A stretch of DNA of 64,000 nt from Muricauda sp. SCSIO 64092 (GTDB taxonomy: Bacteria > Bacteroidota > Bacteroidia > Flavobacteriales > Flavobacteriaceae). The notes under the pieces were generated by a model. It did not search any database. It was not told the DNA's origin and saw only the letters and a list, made by a program, of their open reading frames with translations. Location of the stretch: assembly GCF_023016285.1 (NCBI RefSeq), contig NZ_CP095413.1, positions 3,365,001 through 3,429,000 of the forward strand. The letters are read 5' to 3'. A program made the position numbers and the translations under genes. Within the stretch, counting starts at the first letter, position 1; each line of letters starts with the position of its first letter. Shown here one piece after another: positions 10,527-18,800 of the stretch.

Positions 10527-10558
10527 AAATCCTAAAGCATAGCTTTGGGATTTTTTTT
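10527..10558 (+). terminator. Rho-independent terminator after tRNA-Val(UAC)
   Basis: A 12-bp stem (10527-10538 with 10542-10553, one G-U pair) with a 3-base loop is followed by a T run to 10558. It should end the tRNA transcript before the nuclease gene that starts at 10572. Confidence 0.85.
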
Positions 10559-10571
10559 GAAGTTATTCAGT

Positions 10572-10826
10572 GTGAAATACTCCGTTTACATTCTCTATTC
10601 CGCTACATTGGATGCCTATTATGTGGGTTGTTCGGGAGATGTTCCCAAGCGACTTGAAAAGCACCTGTACAATCATAAGGGATTTACAGGTAGGGCGAAA
10701 GATTGGGAACTGAAGTATACGGAAGAATTTGATTTAAGGGCGGACGCCCTAAAACGGGAATTGCAAATAAAGAAATGGAAAAGCAGGGCAATGCTAGAAA
10801 AGTTGATCAAAAGTGACTTGTACTAA
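10572..10826 (+). CDS. Small GIY-YIG endonuclease, tRNA-associated
   Basis: This 84-residue protein is essentially one GIY-YIG nuclease domain (UPF0213/COG2827 type). VYILYSATLDAYYVGCSG holds the two strands, with the signature relaxed to VYI and YVG. HLYNHKGFTGRAKDWELKY supplies the conserved Arg region, and ALKRELQIKKWKSR carries the metal-binding Glu and the Lys-rich helix. I chose the GTG at 10572, which places MKYSVYIL at the N-terminus; an upstream TTG at 10545 lies inside the tRNA terminator stem. The gene is bracketed by tRNA-Val(UAC) and a 31-bp perfect repeat of that tRNA's 3' end. I infer a homing-type or selfish nuclease that uses tRNA genes as its site. Its substrate and activity are untested. 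Confidence 0.88.
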   Translation: MKYSVYILYSATLDAYYVGCSGDVPKRLEKHLYNHKGFTGRAKDWELKYTEEFDLRADALKRELQIKKWKSRAMLEKLIKSDLY

Positions 10827-10887
10827 TGGTGGGGAGCATCCCGATTTTACATCGGGAGGGTCAGGGGTTCGAATCCCTTCGCGCCCA
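10827..10887 (+). pseudogene. Partial tRNA-Val-like 3' fragment
   Basis: This 61-base stretch lines up with tRNA-Val(UAC) from the D-loop TGGT to the discriminator base. The variable loop, T arm and 3' acceptor strand are identical. The anticodon stem instead reads CCCGA/TCGGG around TTTTACA, so it differs from the intact tRNA but is still base-paired. There is no 5' acceptor strand or 5' D-stem strand, so it cannot fold as a normal tRNA. It begins at the base after the nuclease stop codon and would form the 3' UTR of that mRNA. Confidence 0.8.
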
Positions 10888-10888
10888 C
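10858..10888 (+). repeat. 31-bp direct repeat of the tRNA-Val 3' end
   Basis: Identical to 10492-10522, which covers the variable loop, T arm, acceptor 3' strand and discriminator of the intact tRNA. The two copies flank the terminator and the GIY-YIG gene, a 335-bp interval, as target duplication or site regeneration by a mobile cassette would leave. Confidence 0.95.
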
Positions 10889-10903
10889 TTTTTTAGGATA
10901 AAC

Positions 10904-10938
10904 AAAGCCTTGCAAATCCTTTTGATTTGCAAGGCTTT
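10904..10938. terminator. Bidirectional terminator, 15-bp perfect stem
   Basis: AAAGCCTTGCAAATC (10904-10918) pairs perfectly with 10924-10938 around a 5-base loop. It lies between the plus-strand cassette and the minus-strand reductase gene and can end transcripts from both sides. A T run lies further downstream on plus. Confidence 0.75.
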
Positions 10939-10959
10939 GGTGTTTTAGGGCTATTTTTT

Positions 10960-11961
10960 TTACTCTACTAATTTTATAACGGTTCGGCCTTTTAACTTTC
11001 CATCTAAGATTAAGGCTATTTTTTCTTCGATTCCTTCAAGTGTGACCTCACTATACGCTAGTGCTTCTTGATTTATTTTCCATTCTTCTGAGAGCATCTC
11101 CCAAACTTTTTTTCTGTATTTCATTGGATAATTTTGGGAATCAATACCAATGAGGGTAACGCCTCTCAAAATAAATGGGAAAACGGTCAATTCCAGTTTT
11201 GGTGATGCCACATTACCACAACAAGTAACAACACCCAAGACAGCCGTCGATTTAATGATGTTTTCGAGAATCACTCCACCAACGGTATCAATTGCACCGG
11301 CAAATAAAGGTTTTAATAGTGGCCTGTTCTTAAAGTCTTCAATTTCACTACGCAATAAAATTTCGGTGGCCCCAATGCTCTTCAGGTATTCGGTTTCCGA
11401 TTCTTTTCCTGTAATACCAACTACCGAATATCCTAATTTGCCCAATATGGAAACTGCTATTGAACCGACCCCACCAGTAGCTCCGGAAACCGCTATTTTT
11501 CCATTTTCCGGCTTAATTAACTCCGTGAGTCTTAAAACAGACATTCCCGCGGTCAATCCAGCTGTGCCGATCAACATGGCTTCTTTCATGGTCATTTTTT
11601 CGGGTAATCTTACCGCCCAATCCGAAGGAACTTTGATATACTCACCAAACCCACCATCGGTATTCATGCCCAAATCATAACTGGTAACAATTACTTTTTC
11701 ACCAACCGCAAAATTTTCACTTTGCGATTGTGCGATAATCCCAACTGCATCAATACCGGGAGTATGTGGGTATTCCCTTGTAACTCCCTTATTTCCAGTG
11801 GCAGACAATGCATCTTTATAGTTGAGCGAACTATAGTGCACCCTAATTAGAAGTTCTTCTTTTTCCAGGGGAGCTAATTCCAATTCTTGTATGGAGCAAA
11901 TAAATTTTCCCTCCTTTTCTTCTACTCTAAAGGCTTTATACTTTTTGTTTAATTCGTTCAT
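10960..11961 (-). CDS. YhdH/YhfP family NADPH-dependent reductase (AcuI-like)
   Basis: This 333-residue medium-chain dehydrogenase/reductase resembles YhdH/AcuI, which reduces acryloyl-CoA with NADPH, and lacks structural zinc ligands. HYSSLNYKDALSATGNKG and the PHTPGIDAVGII segment form the GroES-like N-terminal part. The nucleotide-binding loop is VSGATGGVGSIAVSILGKLG (about residues 158-177), followed by FAGAIDTVGG and VTCCGNVASPKLELTVFPFILRGVTLIGID, reduced here to family pattern. The length fits the family. It has no operon partner: the plus-strand tRNA cassette lies on one side, and a 130-base GC-rich spacer and an unknown gene on the other. A role in propionate/acrylate detoxification is family knowledge, not shown by context. 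Confidence 0.88.
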   Translation of the reverse strand: MNELNKKYKAFRVEEKEGKFICSIQELELAPLEKEELLIRVHYSSLNYKDALSATGNKGVTREYPHTPGIDAVGIIAQSQSENFAVGEKVIVTSYDLGMNTDGGFGEYIKVPSDWAVRLPEKMTMKEAMLIGTAGLTAGMSVLRLTELIKPENGKIAVSGATGGVGSIAVSILGKLGYSVVGITGKESETEYLKSIGATEILLRSEIEDFKNRPLLKPLFAGAIDTVGGVILENIIKSTAVLGVVTCCGNVASPKLELTVFPFILRGVTLIGIDSQNYPMKYRKKVWEMLSEEWKINQEALAYSEVTLEGIEEKIALILDGKLKGRTVIKLVE

Positions 11962-12091
11962 TGTATTCCATTTTCAAATAAAGCACAACACTCGGCGGAT
12001 AGATGGTTGTCGGCTGGTGTTTGCCCCAATGGGAGAGGGGCTTGCCGGCTATCAAACTATCGCTCCTTGTAGGGGGTTGGCTTTTGTGTTT
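11962..12091. other. GC-richer spacer with AACAC-type core segments
   Basis: This spacer is noticeably richer in G and C than nearby gaps. It has runs such as GCCCCAATGGGAGAGGGGC, which can pair as GCCCC/GGGGC, and the segment CACAACACTCGGCGGA. No ORF or known RNA was recognised. It resembles other spacers at 13607-13873 and 14555-14980 in style. Confidence 0.4.
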
Positions 12092-12820
12092 TTAAGAAAT
12101 TTGATTTAACCTATCCCTTTCTATCATCGTAATCAATGATATCAATTTTTTTTGATCTTTTTTTGTTAATTGATTAAATAATTTATTGCCCTCCACCAGC
12201 ATTTCAAGGCCAAGTTCAAGCCCCTTGATTTGGCTCAATGAATAGGATTTTTCTTTTTTTCTCATTACAGAAATCAAAAACTCAATAGTCTCTATAATTT
12301 TATGTATCAAGGCTTTATCATGTAGCGTTTGAAATAAGGACTGGGAAGTTTCGATGAAATCTTCTATTTCTTGGCGAGGTAATAAGTTGACAAGCCTATT
12401 GATTTTTGATAAATCATAAGGGGCTTCCATATTATTTTTTATCGCTTCCTCAACAAAAATATTTTCAAATTTTGCAGCTGCACGAAACGACTTCATCGCT
12501 TTTAGTCCGGTATTCAAAATTTTAGGCAGATGTCTCCCATAATTGAAGATGAGCTTGGAAGCATCCAATACTACTTGTATTAATTTTTGAGGTTGCTTTA
12601 TGTATTCATCCAAACTTTGGAAAGCTTTGTCCAATTCCCTCCGCTTTTCAAAATCAGGGTAGATATGGTTCAAAAAATAATTTCTGAGAAGAATAACGGT
12701 CTCCTCATTTATTGTTTCAGGAATTTCATAGTGACGTTTGATATTTTGGTATTGATATCTTTGACGGATGGTAGCTCGATATCCATCAATGATATCTTGT
12801 AAAACTTTCTCCCTAGTCAT
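12092..12820 (-). CDS. Hypothetical alpha-helical protein
   Basis: I do not recognise this 242-residue protein. It has no signal peptide and no membrane helix, and it is rich in Leu, Ile, Lys and Glu, which suggests an all-helical soluble fold. The N-terminus reads MTREKVLQDIIDGYRATIRQ, and a basic Arg/Tyr/Gln stretch (RQRYQYQNIKRHYEIPE) follows. The remainder consists of repeated amphipathic helices, for example near LPRQEIEDFIETSQSLFQ and LLVEG-like segments. It lies in a patch of unrelated single genes; the lipoprotein gene upstream ends 54 bases away, so they could be cotranscribed. No function is proposed. Confidence 0.7.
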   Translation of the reverse strand: MTREKVLQDIIDGYRATIRQRYQYQNIKRHYEIPETINEETVILLRNYFLNHIYPDFEKRRELDKAFQSLDEYIKQPQKLIQVVLDASKLIFNYGRHLPKILNTGLKAMKSFRAAAKFENIFVEEAIKNNMEAPYDLSKINRLVNLLPRQEIEDFIETSQSLFQTLHDKALIHKIIETIEFLISVMRKKEKSYSLSQIKGLELGLEMLVEGNKLFNQLTKKDQKKLISLITMIERDRLNQIS

Positions 12821-12874
12821 CTATTCATAGTTCATTTCGGGTTGAATTTTAAACAGGGTTCCATTTGTATACCC

Positions 12875-13606
12875 TTATCCTTTGATGATCTCAAAGCTTT
12901 TCCTTGAGCGTCCTATAAATGAATTCCTGATGGATTCAGCTTTCTCAGCGCTTATCGAATTTTCATATTCCTCTAAGGAAATTCCGGTAGTTTTATTCAA
13001 CATTTCTAGGTAAAAAATTATAATTTCATTTTTTCTGTCCTCACTGGCCAAGCCAACAAAACGCGACATCATAAATTCATCTTCCAGGACATAACCCTTA
13101 CCTTCCAAGAAAGCTCTGGTTTTAGCACCTTCCTCGTTTGGATTTTCCTGGGCCAATTTTTTACTGTCATAGAACCAGGTATTGTGACGATATCTATTTC
13201 CGCCAATGGAGTCTGCGGTACTAAAATTATAGTTATATATGAAATCGTTTTCAGGTAAAAATCCTTCAAACTGAACTATAAAGAGCTTGTCTACCGAACG
13301 ATTTTCATTCACTTGGGCAAAAATATATCGTTCACCCGCTGCTACCGCTTTCCCTTGCATGTCCTCAGGGTATTCATCTGAAGATGCCAGTATTTCAAAA
13401 TCAAATTGACCCATAAAACGAAACTCATTCTCCACCTTAATTTCAATTTTGGGCAGTTCGTTGGAAGTTAAAACATTGGCCTCAACCAATCTTTTTAATC
13501 CCTTTTCAGGCAAAACACTTTGGACATCATCTTTAACTTCTTTCTTTTTGGTTTGGCAACTTAACAGAAAGACTGCAAGGGTTATTAAAATATAGCGCTT
13601 GTTCAT
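12875..13606 (-). CDS. Hypothetical lipoprotein
   Basis: This is a 243-residue predicted lipoprotein. It starts MNKRYILITLAVFLLSCQTK, with lipobox LLSC and acylated Cys at residue 17; I chose that ATG at 13606 over an upstream extension of 44 residues that would bury the signal peptide. The mature part is soluble and acidic, with segments such as FRFMGQFDFEILASSDEYPE and GERYIFAQVNENRSVDKLFIV, shortened here as landmarks. It has no domain I can name. The C-terminal helix contains SAEKAESIRNSFIGRSRKSF. It is probably anchored to the outer membrane, facing either side. The gene is followed by the unknown helical gene and preceded by a 267-base spacer. Confidence 0.75.
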   Translation of the reverse strand: MNKRYILITLAVFLLSCQTKKKEVKDDVQSVLPEKGLKRLVEANVLTSNELPKIEIKVENEFRFMGQFDFEILASSDEYPEDMQGKAVAAGERYIFAQVNENRSVDKLFIVQFEGFLPENDFIYNYNFSTADSIGGNRYRHNTWFYDSKKLAQENPNEEGAKTRAFLEGKGYVLEDEFMMSRFVGLASEDRKNEIIIFYLEMLNKTTGISLEEYENSISAEKAESIRNSFIGRSRKSFEIIKG

Positions 13607-13873
13607 TAGGTATTTTTTAGGTTCAAATGGCGTACAATGGCCTCGGTTACGATTACAGCCCACACCGCGTGTTACCTTCGGGTGGGTCGTTTTTGTTTCC
13701 GGATGGTCCTGATAACTATCGGGACGAGAGGAAGACACAAAACGGAAAATGTCCGCCCATGACTAAAGATAATTGATTGCGGGAATTAATTACACCCCGT
13801 GTTGGCAATTGTTTTTAATGCCTCTCTACAAGTACCAAGGTATTTGGTTTTTTGTAGAATTCTGCCTTTTGTA
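13607..13873. other. Spacer with short palindrome and CCGTGTT-type segments
   Basis: No gene is seen. A near-palindrome CCTGATA-AC-TATCGGG lies at 13708-13723, close in sequence to the CCCGAT/ATCGGG stem of the tRNA fragment at 10.84 kb. Segments CACACCGCGTGTTACC and ACACCCCGTGTTGGC recur in the same spacer. From memory they resemble the boundaries of single-gene cassettes in flavobacteria, which I could not check. Confidence 0.4.
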
Positions 13874-14554
13874 TTAATCCTCCAGGATTTTCACTCTCCA
13901 ACTTTTAATCAGCAGCCAAAACATAAAGATTAACTCTCCAAAATAGGTAATCATTACATAATCCATTGCAACGGATGGGAAAAAGAAGGTTCTCATGGTT
14001 TCCACTAAATATCCCAGCCCCGCTATAATCAAAACAACTCCAAAAAATTTAGGGATGTACATGGATTTATAAACCAAAATTCCGAGCAAAATGAGGTATA
14101 AACTAAAAAAGGTAAAAGCAAAGCTCCATTGGAGATTGAAGTTTTTAATGGCAAGTAAGACTTTGGCATAAAGCGCATGGTCAAATACACTTAAGTAATC
14201 CGAGTTTATGGTCAGGTTGAGTACACTTACTAGATTTAGAAGAGCGGCCAGGGTGATTAGCGCAAATGCAATGCGGAATAAAGCAACGAGTAGGGAAAAA
14301 TCCTTATTCGTTGGTCTAAGAAAGATGTATAAGGACCATGCGACTACCAAATCGCAAATCAAGGTAATCAAGTGTAGAAATATGCCTACTGTGAATAATT
14401 TGCGATTTTCGTTTATAGTATGGAAAGTAATCTCGGCATTTTTATAATCTATGAGTTCAGGGAAAATAACAAATTCTGCTATGGGTACGGTAAGTACCAT
14501 GATAAAAATTCCAATTCCCGAGATTAATCCTGCCTTTTGAATTTGACCATTCAT
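13874..14554 (-). CDS. DUF4386-type membrane protein
   Basis: This 226-residue integral membrane protein has about six or seven hydrophobic helices. It begins MNGQIQKAGLISGIGIFIMV, and the following pattern matches what I know of DUF4386 proteins: GIFLHLITLICDLVVAWSLYIFL, shortened as a landmark, then LFRIAFALITLAALLNLVSVL, then a loop with DHALYAKVLLAIKNFNLQW. The family has no defined biochemical role. The gene is flanked by odd spacers of 267 and 426 bases and has no clear operon partner. DUF4386 genes occur widely in Bacteroidota and Firmicutes as single accessory genes. Confidence 0.75.
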   Translation of the reverse strand: MNGQIQKAGLISGIGIFIMVLTVPIAEFVIFPELIDYKNAEITFHTINENRKLFTVGIFLHLITLICDLVVAWSLYIFLRPTNKDFSLLVALFRIAFALITLAALLNLVSVLNLTINSDYLSVFDHALYAKVLLAIKNFNLQWSFAFTFFSLYLILLGILVYKSMYIPKFFGVVLIIAGLGYLVETMRTFFFPSVAMDYVMITYFGELIFMFWLLIKSWRVKILED

Positions 14555-14980
14555 AAGTATATTTTTTAATATACTCTATATTCTAATAGACGAAAAACCA
14601 GCTAACAAGGTTGCCCTTACGTAATTATAATTTGGCAATCCACAATGGGACATTTCTGCCGAACAAGTTGCAACGCAATTGTCCCTATTATTGAACACGC
14701 ACTATTTATTTTGAGATAAGAATTCTCCGGGGCTCTCCTTGGGGGTAATATACAGATAATCCAATAACATAGGAAACCCCTGGGTTTGGAATCAGAAGTT
14801 AAGATAAGGCAAGTCTCGTTTCTTGGGGCATAGCGGTCTTGACTCTGATAGCTCGATGGCGCTGCAGGGGGTAGTTGATTGCGTATCTCAACACGCGCCA
14901 TCAGGTAAACTCTTATCGGGAAAAACTCAAAGGCCATTATTTATTGATAGTTTAATGTAACAATCCAAAACATCAATCAA
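14555..14980. other. 426-base spacer without convincing gene
   Basis: I see no real gene. A 106-codon minus-strand open frame (14617-14937) has poor composition for this genome and no recognisable domain. A 14-base palindrome AAACCCCTGGGTTT-like element lies near 14774-14787. Near 14869-14890 is TTGATTGCGTATCTCAACAC, which faintly echoes TTGATTGCGGGAATTAATTA at 13773. It may be decayed sequence between cassettes, plus the promoter region of the regulator starting at 14981. Confidence 0.35.
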
Positions 14981-15460
14981 ATGAAACGGCTTTTTAAGAA
15001 AATTATCGGATATCACGCAATCGATGACCAATCAAAAACTTTAGTGCATACCGGTCATCAAAAGTACAAAAAGTCCGGATTGACCCGGGAACAAGCGTTC
15101 AAAATCAAAAACAGGATTGAAGATGCCCTGGTGAAGGACAAATTGTACAGAAACAATGAACTGGGGTTGGGAGAACTTTCTGAATATATCCAACAAGATC
15201 GCTATAAGGTATCCGAAGTTATAAATACCTATTACTGCAAGAACTTTTATGCGCTTCTGAACAGTTGTAGGATTAAGGAAGCGAAATTCCTTTTAATGAC
15301 CAACCCCATGCTTAGTGTAAAAGCGATAATGTATGAAGTAGGATTCAACAGCAAGAACAGCTTTTACCTTGCTTTTAAAAAAGATACGGGTTTAAGCCCA
15401 AACGAATTTAGACATACATCGTTGTATAGCTATTCCTCTCAGCAGATGGTGCCTTCTTAA
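14981..15460 (+). CDS. AraC-family helix-turn-helix protein, small
   Basis: This is a 159-residue DNA-binding protein with an AraC-type double helix-turn-helix in residues about 50-148. The landmarks are LGELSEYIQQDRYKVSEVIN (first helix-turn-helix) and SVKAIMYEVGFNSKNSFYLA followed by FKKDTGLSPNEFR, the classic C-terminal signature. There is no cupin or other sensor domain, so any signal must come through a partner or expression level. Stand-alone AraC domains of this kind follow sensor membrane domains in some flavobacteria, which makes a truncated relic possible. It lies 435 bases upstream of susC 1 in the same direction and might regulate it, but no evidence beyond position supports that. 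Confidence 0.85.
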   Translation: MKRLFKKIIGYHAIDDQSKTLVHTGHQKYKKSGLTREQAFKIKNRIEDALVKDKLYRNNELGLGELSEYIQQDRYKVSEVINTYYCKNFYALLNSCRIKEAKFLLMTNPMLSVKAIMYEVGFNSKNSFYLAFKKDTGLSPNEFRHTSLYSYSSQQMVPS

Positions 15461-15629
15461 ATTCGTAAATCCTTATTTTTTCAGCAACTAAATTTTATTT
15501 ATCAATACTTATGGATTATGGTCCTTCTGCCCTTAATGGTGAAGGACCTTTTTGGTACACTCTTGTATGACCTATACATTTCTTAATATTTTCTAAATCG
15601 ATGCATTCAATTTAAAATGTATTTATGTT

Positions 15630-15665
15630 AAAAAGCGTACTTGCCCATGGGCAAGTACGCTTTTT
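15630..15665. terminator. 36-bp perfect palindrome, likely terminator
   Basis: AAAAAGCGTACTTGCC pairs with GGCAAGTACGCTTTTT around CATG, an uninterrupted palindrome of 36 bases. A-rich and T-rich ends make it work on both strands. It would end the transcript of the AraC-type gene 170 bases upstream. Confidence 0.75.
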
Positions 15666-15809
15666 GAAGTTCTTGCCGTTGTAAAAGTACTCGCTCCTTT
15701 CTGCTTATAGATTGCTTTGTTGTGCAATTGTAAAGGTAGGGTGGTGAGAGACCTTACTTCTAAAAAACAAAGATTCCATTTAAGTTTTGTTTACTTCCTA
15801 GAAGTATTA

Positions 15810-15836
15810 TTTGAATTAGCTATTACATACTCTTTG
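15810..15836 (+). promoter_or_regulatory. Candidate susC 1 promoter
   Basis: TTTG (15810-15813) and TACTCTTTG (15828-15836) resemble the Bacteroidota -33 and -7 boxes, but spacing and the -7 box are not ideal. The start would fall near 15843, about 50 bases before the ATG. Confidence 0.3.
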
Positions 15837-15895
15837 CCACCCGCCTTTCTCAGTTGCACTAACTCATTTTAATCACTAACAAAACTTTAACTCGT

Positions 15896-18800
15896 ATGAA
15901 TGTAAAGAAATTGTTTGGGGCTTTTGTTGTTTTGCTTTGCACAACGGCATTTTTACAGGCCCAGGAAAAAACGGTCACTGGTAACGTGGTGGACCAAGCC
16001 GGTTTTCCGTTACCGGGGGTAAACATTATTGTTGAGGGCACTACCATTGGTACCCAAACCGATTTTGATGGAAATTATGCAATTAATGTTGCGGAGGGAC
16101 AGGCCCTCCTATTTACCTATATAGGACAAAAAACGGAGCGAAGGGTAGTTGGGGCTGCCAATACCATAAATGTTCAAATGGAAGAGGATGCCCAGGCCCT
16201 GGATGAGGTGATTGTAACCGCCTATGGTACTACTACAAAAGAAGCCTTTACGGGTTCTGCCAGCGTTGTGGGTGCTGAGGACTTGGCCATAAGGAACGTT
16301 ACGTCCCCTATAGCGGCCATAGAAGGTCGGGCAACAGGTGTTCAGTTTACATCCACAAATGGACAACCTGGTTCAACACCAAGTATCGTAATACGGGGTG
16401 TGGGAACACTGAACGGTGATACCGATCCCCTATTCATAGTTGATGGTATTCAATTCGAAGGTAATTTGAACACCATCAACCAGGAAGACATAGAATCCTT
16501 TACTATATTGAAAGATGCCGCTTCTACAGCCCTGTACGGTTCCAGAGCGGCAAACGGAGTGGTGATGATCACCACAAAAAGTGGTAATAGGGAAGGGGTG
16601 CAGGTAAATGCCTCCATGCAATATGGTCTGGTAACCAGAGCGGTACCCCCATTTGATCGGATTGGTCCCCAACAGTATTATGAAATCATGTGGGAAGCTT
16701 TAAAGAATTCCTCGGCAGGGGGTGGGGATCCCGCATTTGCCTCCGCGAACATATACAATCAGTTGGGATACAACCCATTTAATGTGCCCAATGACCAGAT
16801 TGTGGGAACGGACGGTCGAATAAACCCGAACGCCCAGGTAATCTACCAGAGTTTGGATTGGTTTGATGTACTGGAGCAAACCGGGGTTAGGCAGAACTAC
16901 AATGTCAATATCTCCGCGGGAGGAGAGAACCATAAAGTATTTTTCTCCGCATCTTATCTGGATGAAGAAGGATTTGCGGTTACATCGAGTTTCGACAGGT
17001 TAACGACTCGGTTAAATGCCGAATTCGATGTCAATGAACGTATTACCATGGGAGGTAGTGCCAATATTACCATTACAGAGGCCGTAGGCCCCAGTTCTGC
17101 GGGATTGAACAGTATTGTAAATCCTTTTGGCTTTGCCAATAATGTTGGTGCGGTTTATCCTGTTTATGTGAACGATCTACAGGGTAACCTTGTAAGGGAT
17201 GAATTCGGCGACCTTGTATTTGACAATGGTGAAGGTTTTGCTGAGTTCAATATTGGTTCAAGACCCATTAACCAAGGTCGTCATGCACTGCAAGAACTTC
17301 TTTTGAACGACGAGCGTGATAGGGACAACACCTATGGGTTCCGATTTTTTGCGGATATAGAAATCCTGGATGGCCTTAACCTTAGGGTGAATTATGGTAG
17401 GGATATCAATGAAGAACTTGAAAAGGAATACGAAAATGCGATTATCGGGGATGCCCAGCCCGATGGACGCTATGGTGAGGAACGGGGCAGAAGAACGGTA
17501 GAGAATTTCAACCAAATCCTGACCTATATCAAGAGCTTTGGTGACCACAACATAGACATCACCGCAGGTCACGAAAGTTTTGAAAGAATAGAGTCAAGTA
17601 ATGAAGGTTTGGCCACTGTACAGGCGTCCAATGGAATTTTTGAATTTGCCAACTTCTCAAATATTGTGGATTTGGACGGATTGACCACCGAAAAAGGCCT
17701 TGAGGGATACTTTTTGAGGACCAACTATAACTATGACAATAGGTACTATCTAAGCGCCTCGGTCAGACGGGACGGTTCATCGGTCTTTGACCGGGATACA
17801 AGATGGGGTACTTTCTACTCCGTGGGTGCTTCCTGGAGAATAGACCAGGAAAAGTTTATGGAAAATGTATCTTGGGTCAATCAATTAAAACTAAGGGGTT
17901 CTTATGGTGAAGTTGGAAATGATGCTTTGGGTAGCATTAATACGGCTGGGGAATTTATAGATGATTTTTTCATATCCCAACCTAGATTCACCATAACGTC
18001 CAATGCCGCAGTCCCAGCTGCCATATTTACGGATTTAGGTAATCCGGATTTAGTATGGGAAACGCTTGAGAACTATGATGTTGCATTGGAGTTTGCACTG
18101 TTTGATAACTTCCTGGAAGGATCGGTGGAATACTATAAGCGGAACTCTTCCGATCTACTTATTAATCTGCCCATAGCGCCAAGTAATGGAATAAACGAAT
18201 TTCCTACAAACGCGGGCGACATGTTCAATTCCGGTTGGGAAATAGGGTTGACCACACATCTGGTTGATACAGGTGACTTTAGATGGGATCTTACCTTACA
18301 GGGTTCCACATTTAAAAACGAAATTACCAGTATCCCAACTCCTTTCATCGAAGACGAAGCGAGATGGGCAGAAGGACGGTCCCGATTTGATTTCTTTTTG
18401 TGGAGAACGGCCGGTGTGGATCCAGCTAATGGAGATCAATTGTTCCTAATGTATGAACTTGATGAAAATGGGGAGAGCGTTCCCGTGTTGGATGGCAATG
18501 GAGAGCAAATGACCACCAATAACTGGCAAGAAACGGAAAGGGCCTACACAGGAGATACTTCCGTACCGGACCTTTTAGGCTCGGTTGCCAACAGCCTTAC
18601 CTACAAAGGGTTTTCATTGGATGTCTTGATCACCTATGGTATTGGGGGAAAAGTCCTGGATAGGGGATATTTTGATATTATGCACAGTGGAGCTTATGGA
18701 AGCGCACTTCACCCGGACATCATGAACGCTTGGCGACAACCAGGGGACATTACCAATGTACCTAGAATGGAAAATGGAAATCCTAACCTGGTAAGGGAAT

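Larger units (their letters stand above)
15461..15895. other. 435-base intergenic region upstream of susC 1
   Basis: It contains no gene. It holds a strong palindromic terminator (15630-15665), a candidate promoter (15810-15836) and AT-rich sequence, and ends in the leader of susC 1. Confidence 0.6.

Noticed and set aside
10827..10888. A second complete tRNA-Val gene
   Set aside because: Only the 3' part is present. There is no 5' acceptor strand and no 5' D-stem strand upstream that could pair with it.
13607..13738. N-terminal extension of the lipoprotein gene by 44 residues
   Set aside because: The extension is Pro/Arg/His-rich and would bury the lipoprotein signal peptide, which must be at the N-terminus.
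14617..14937. A 106-codon minus-strand frame in the 14.6-kb spacer
   Set aside because: It is rich in Pro, Arg, Cys and Ser, lacks any domain, and lies in sequence that looks non-coding.
11962..14980. A true integron with attC sites
   Set aside because: No integrase gene is in the window, and the spacer motifs do not show the paired core sites of attC elements clearly enough.
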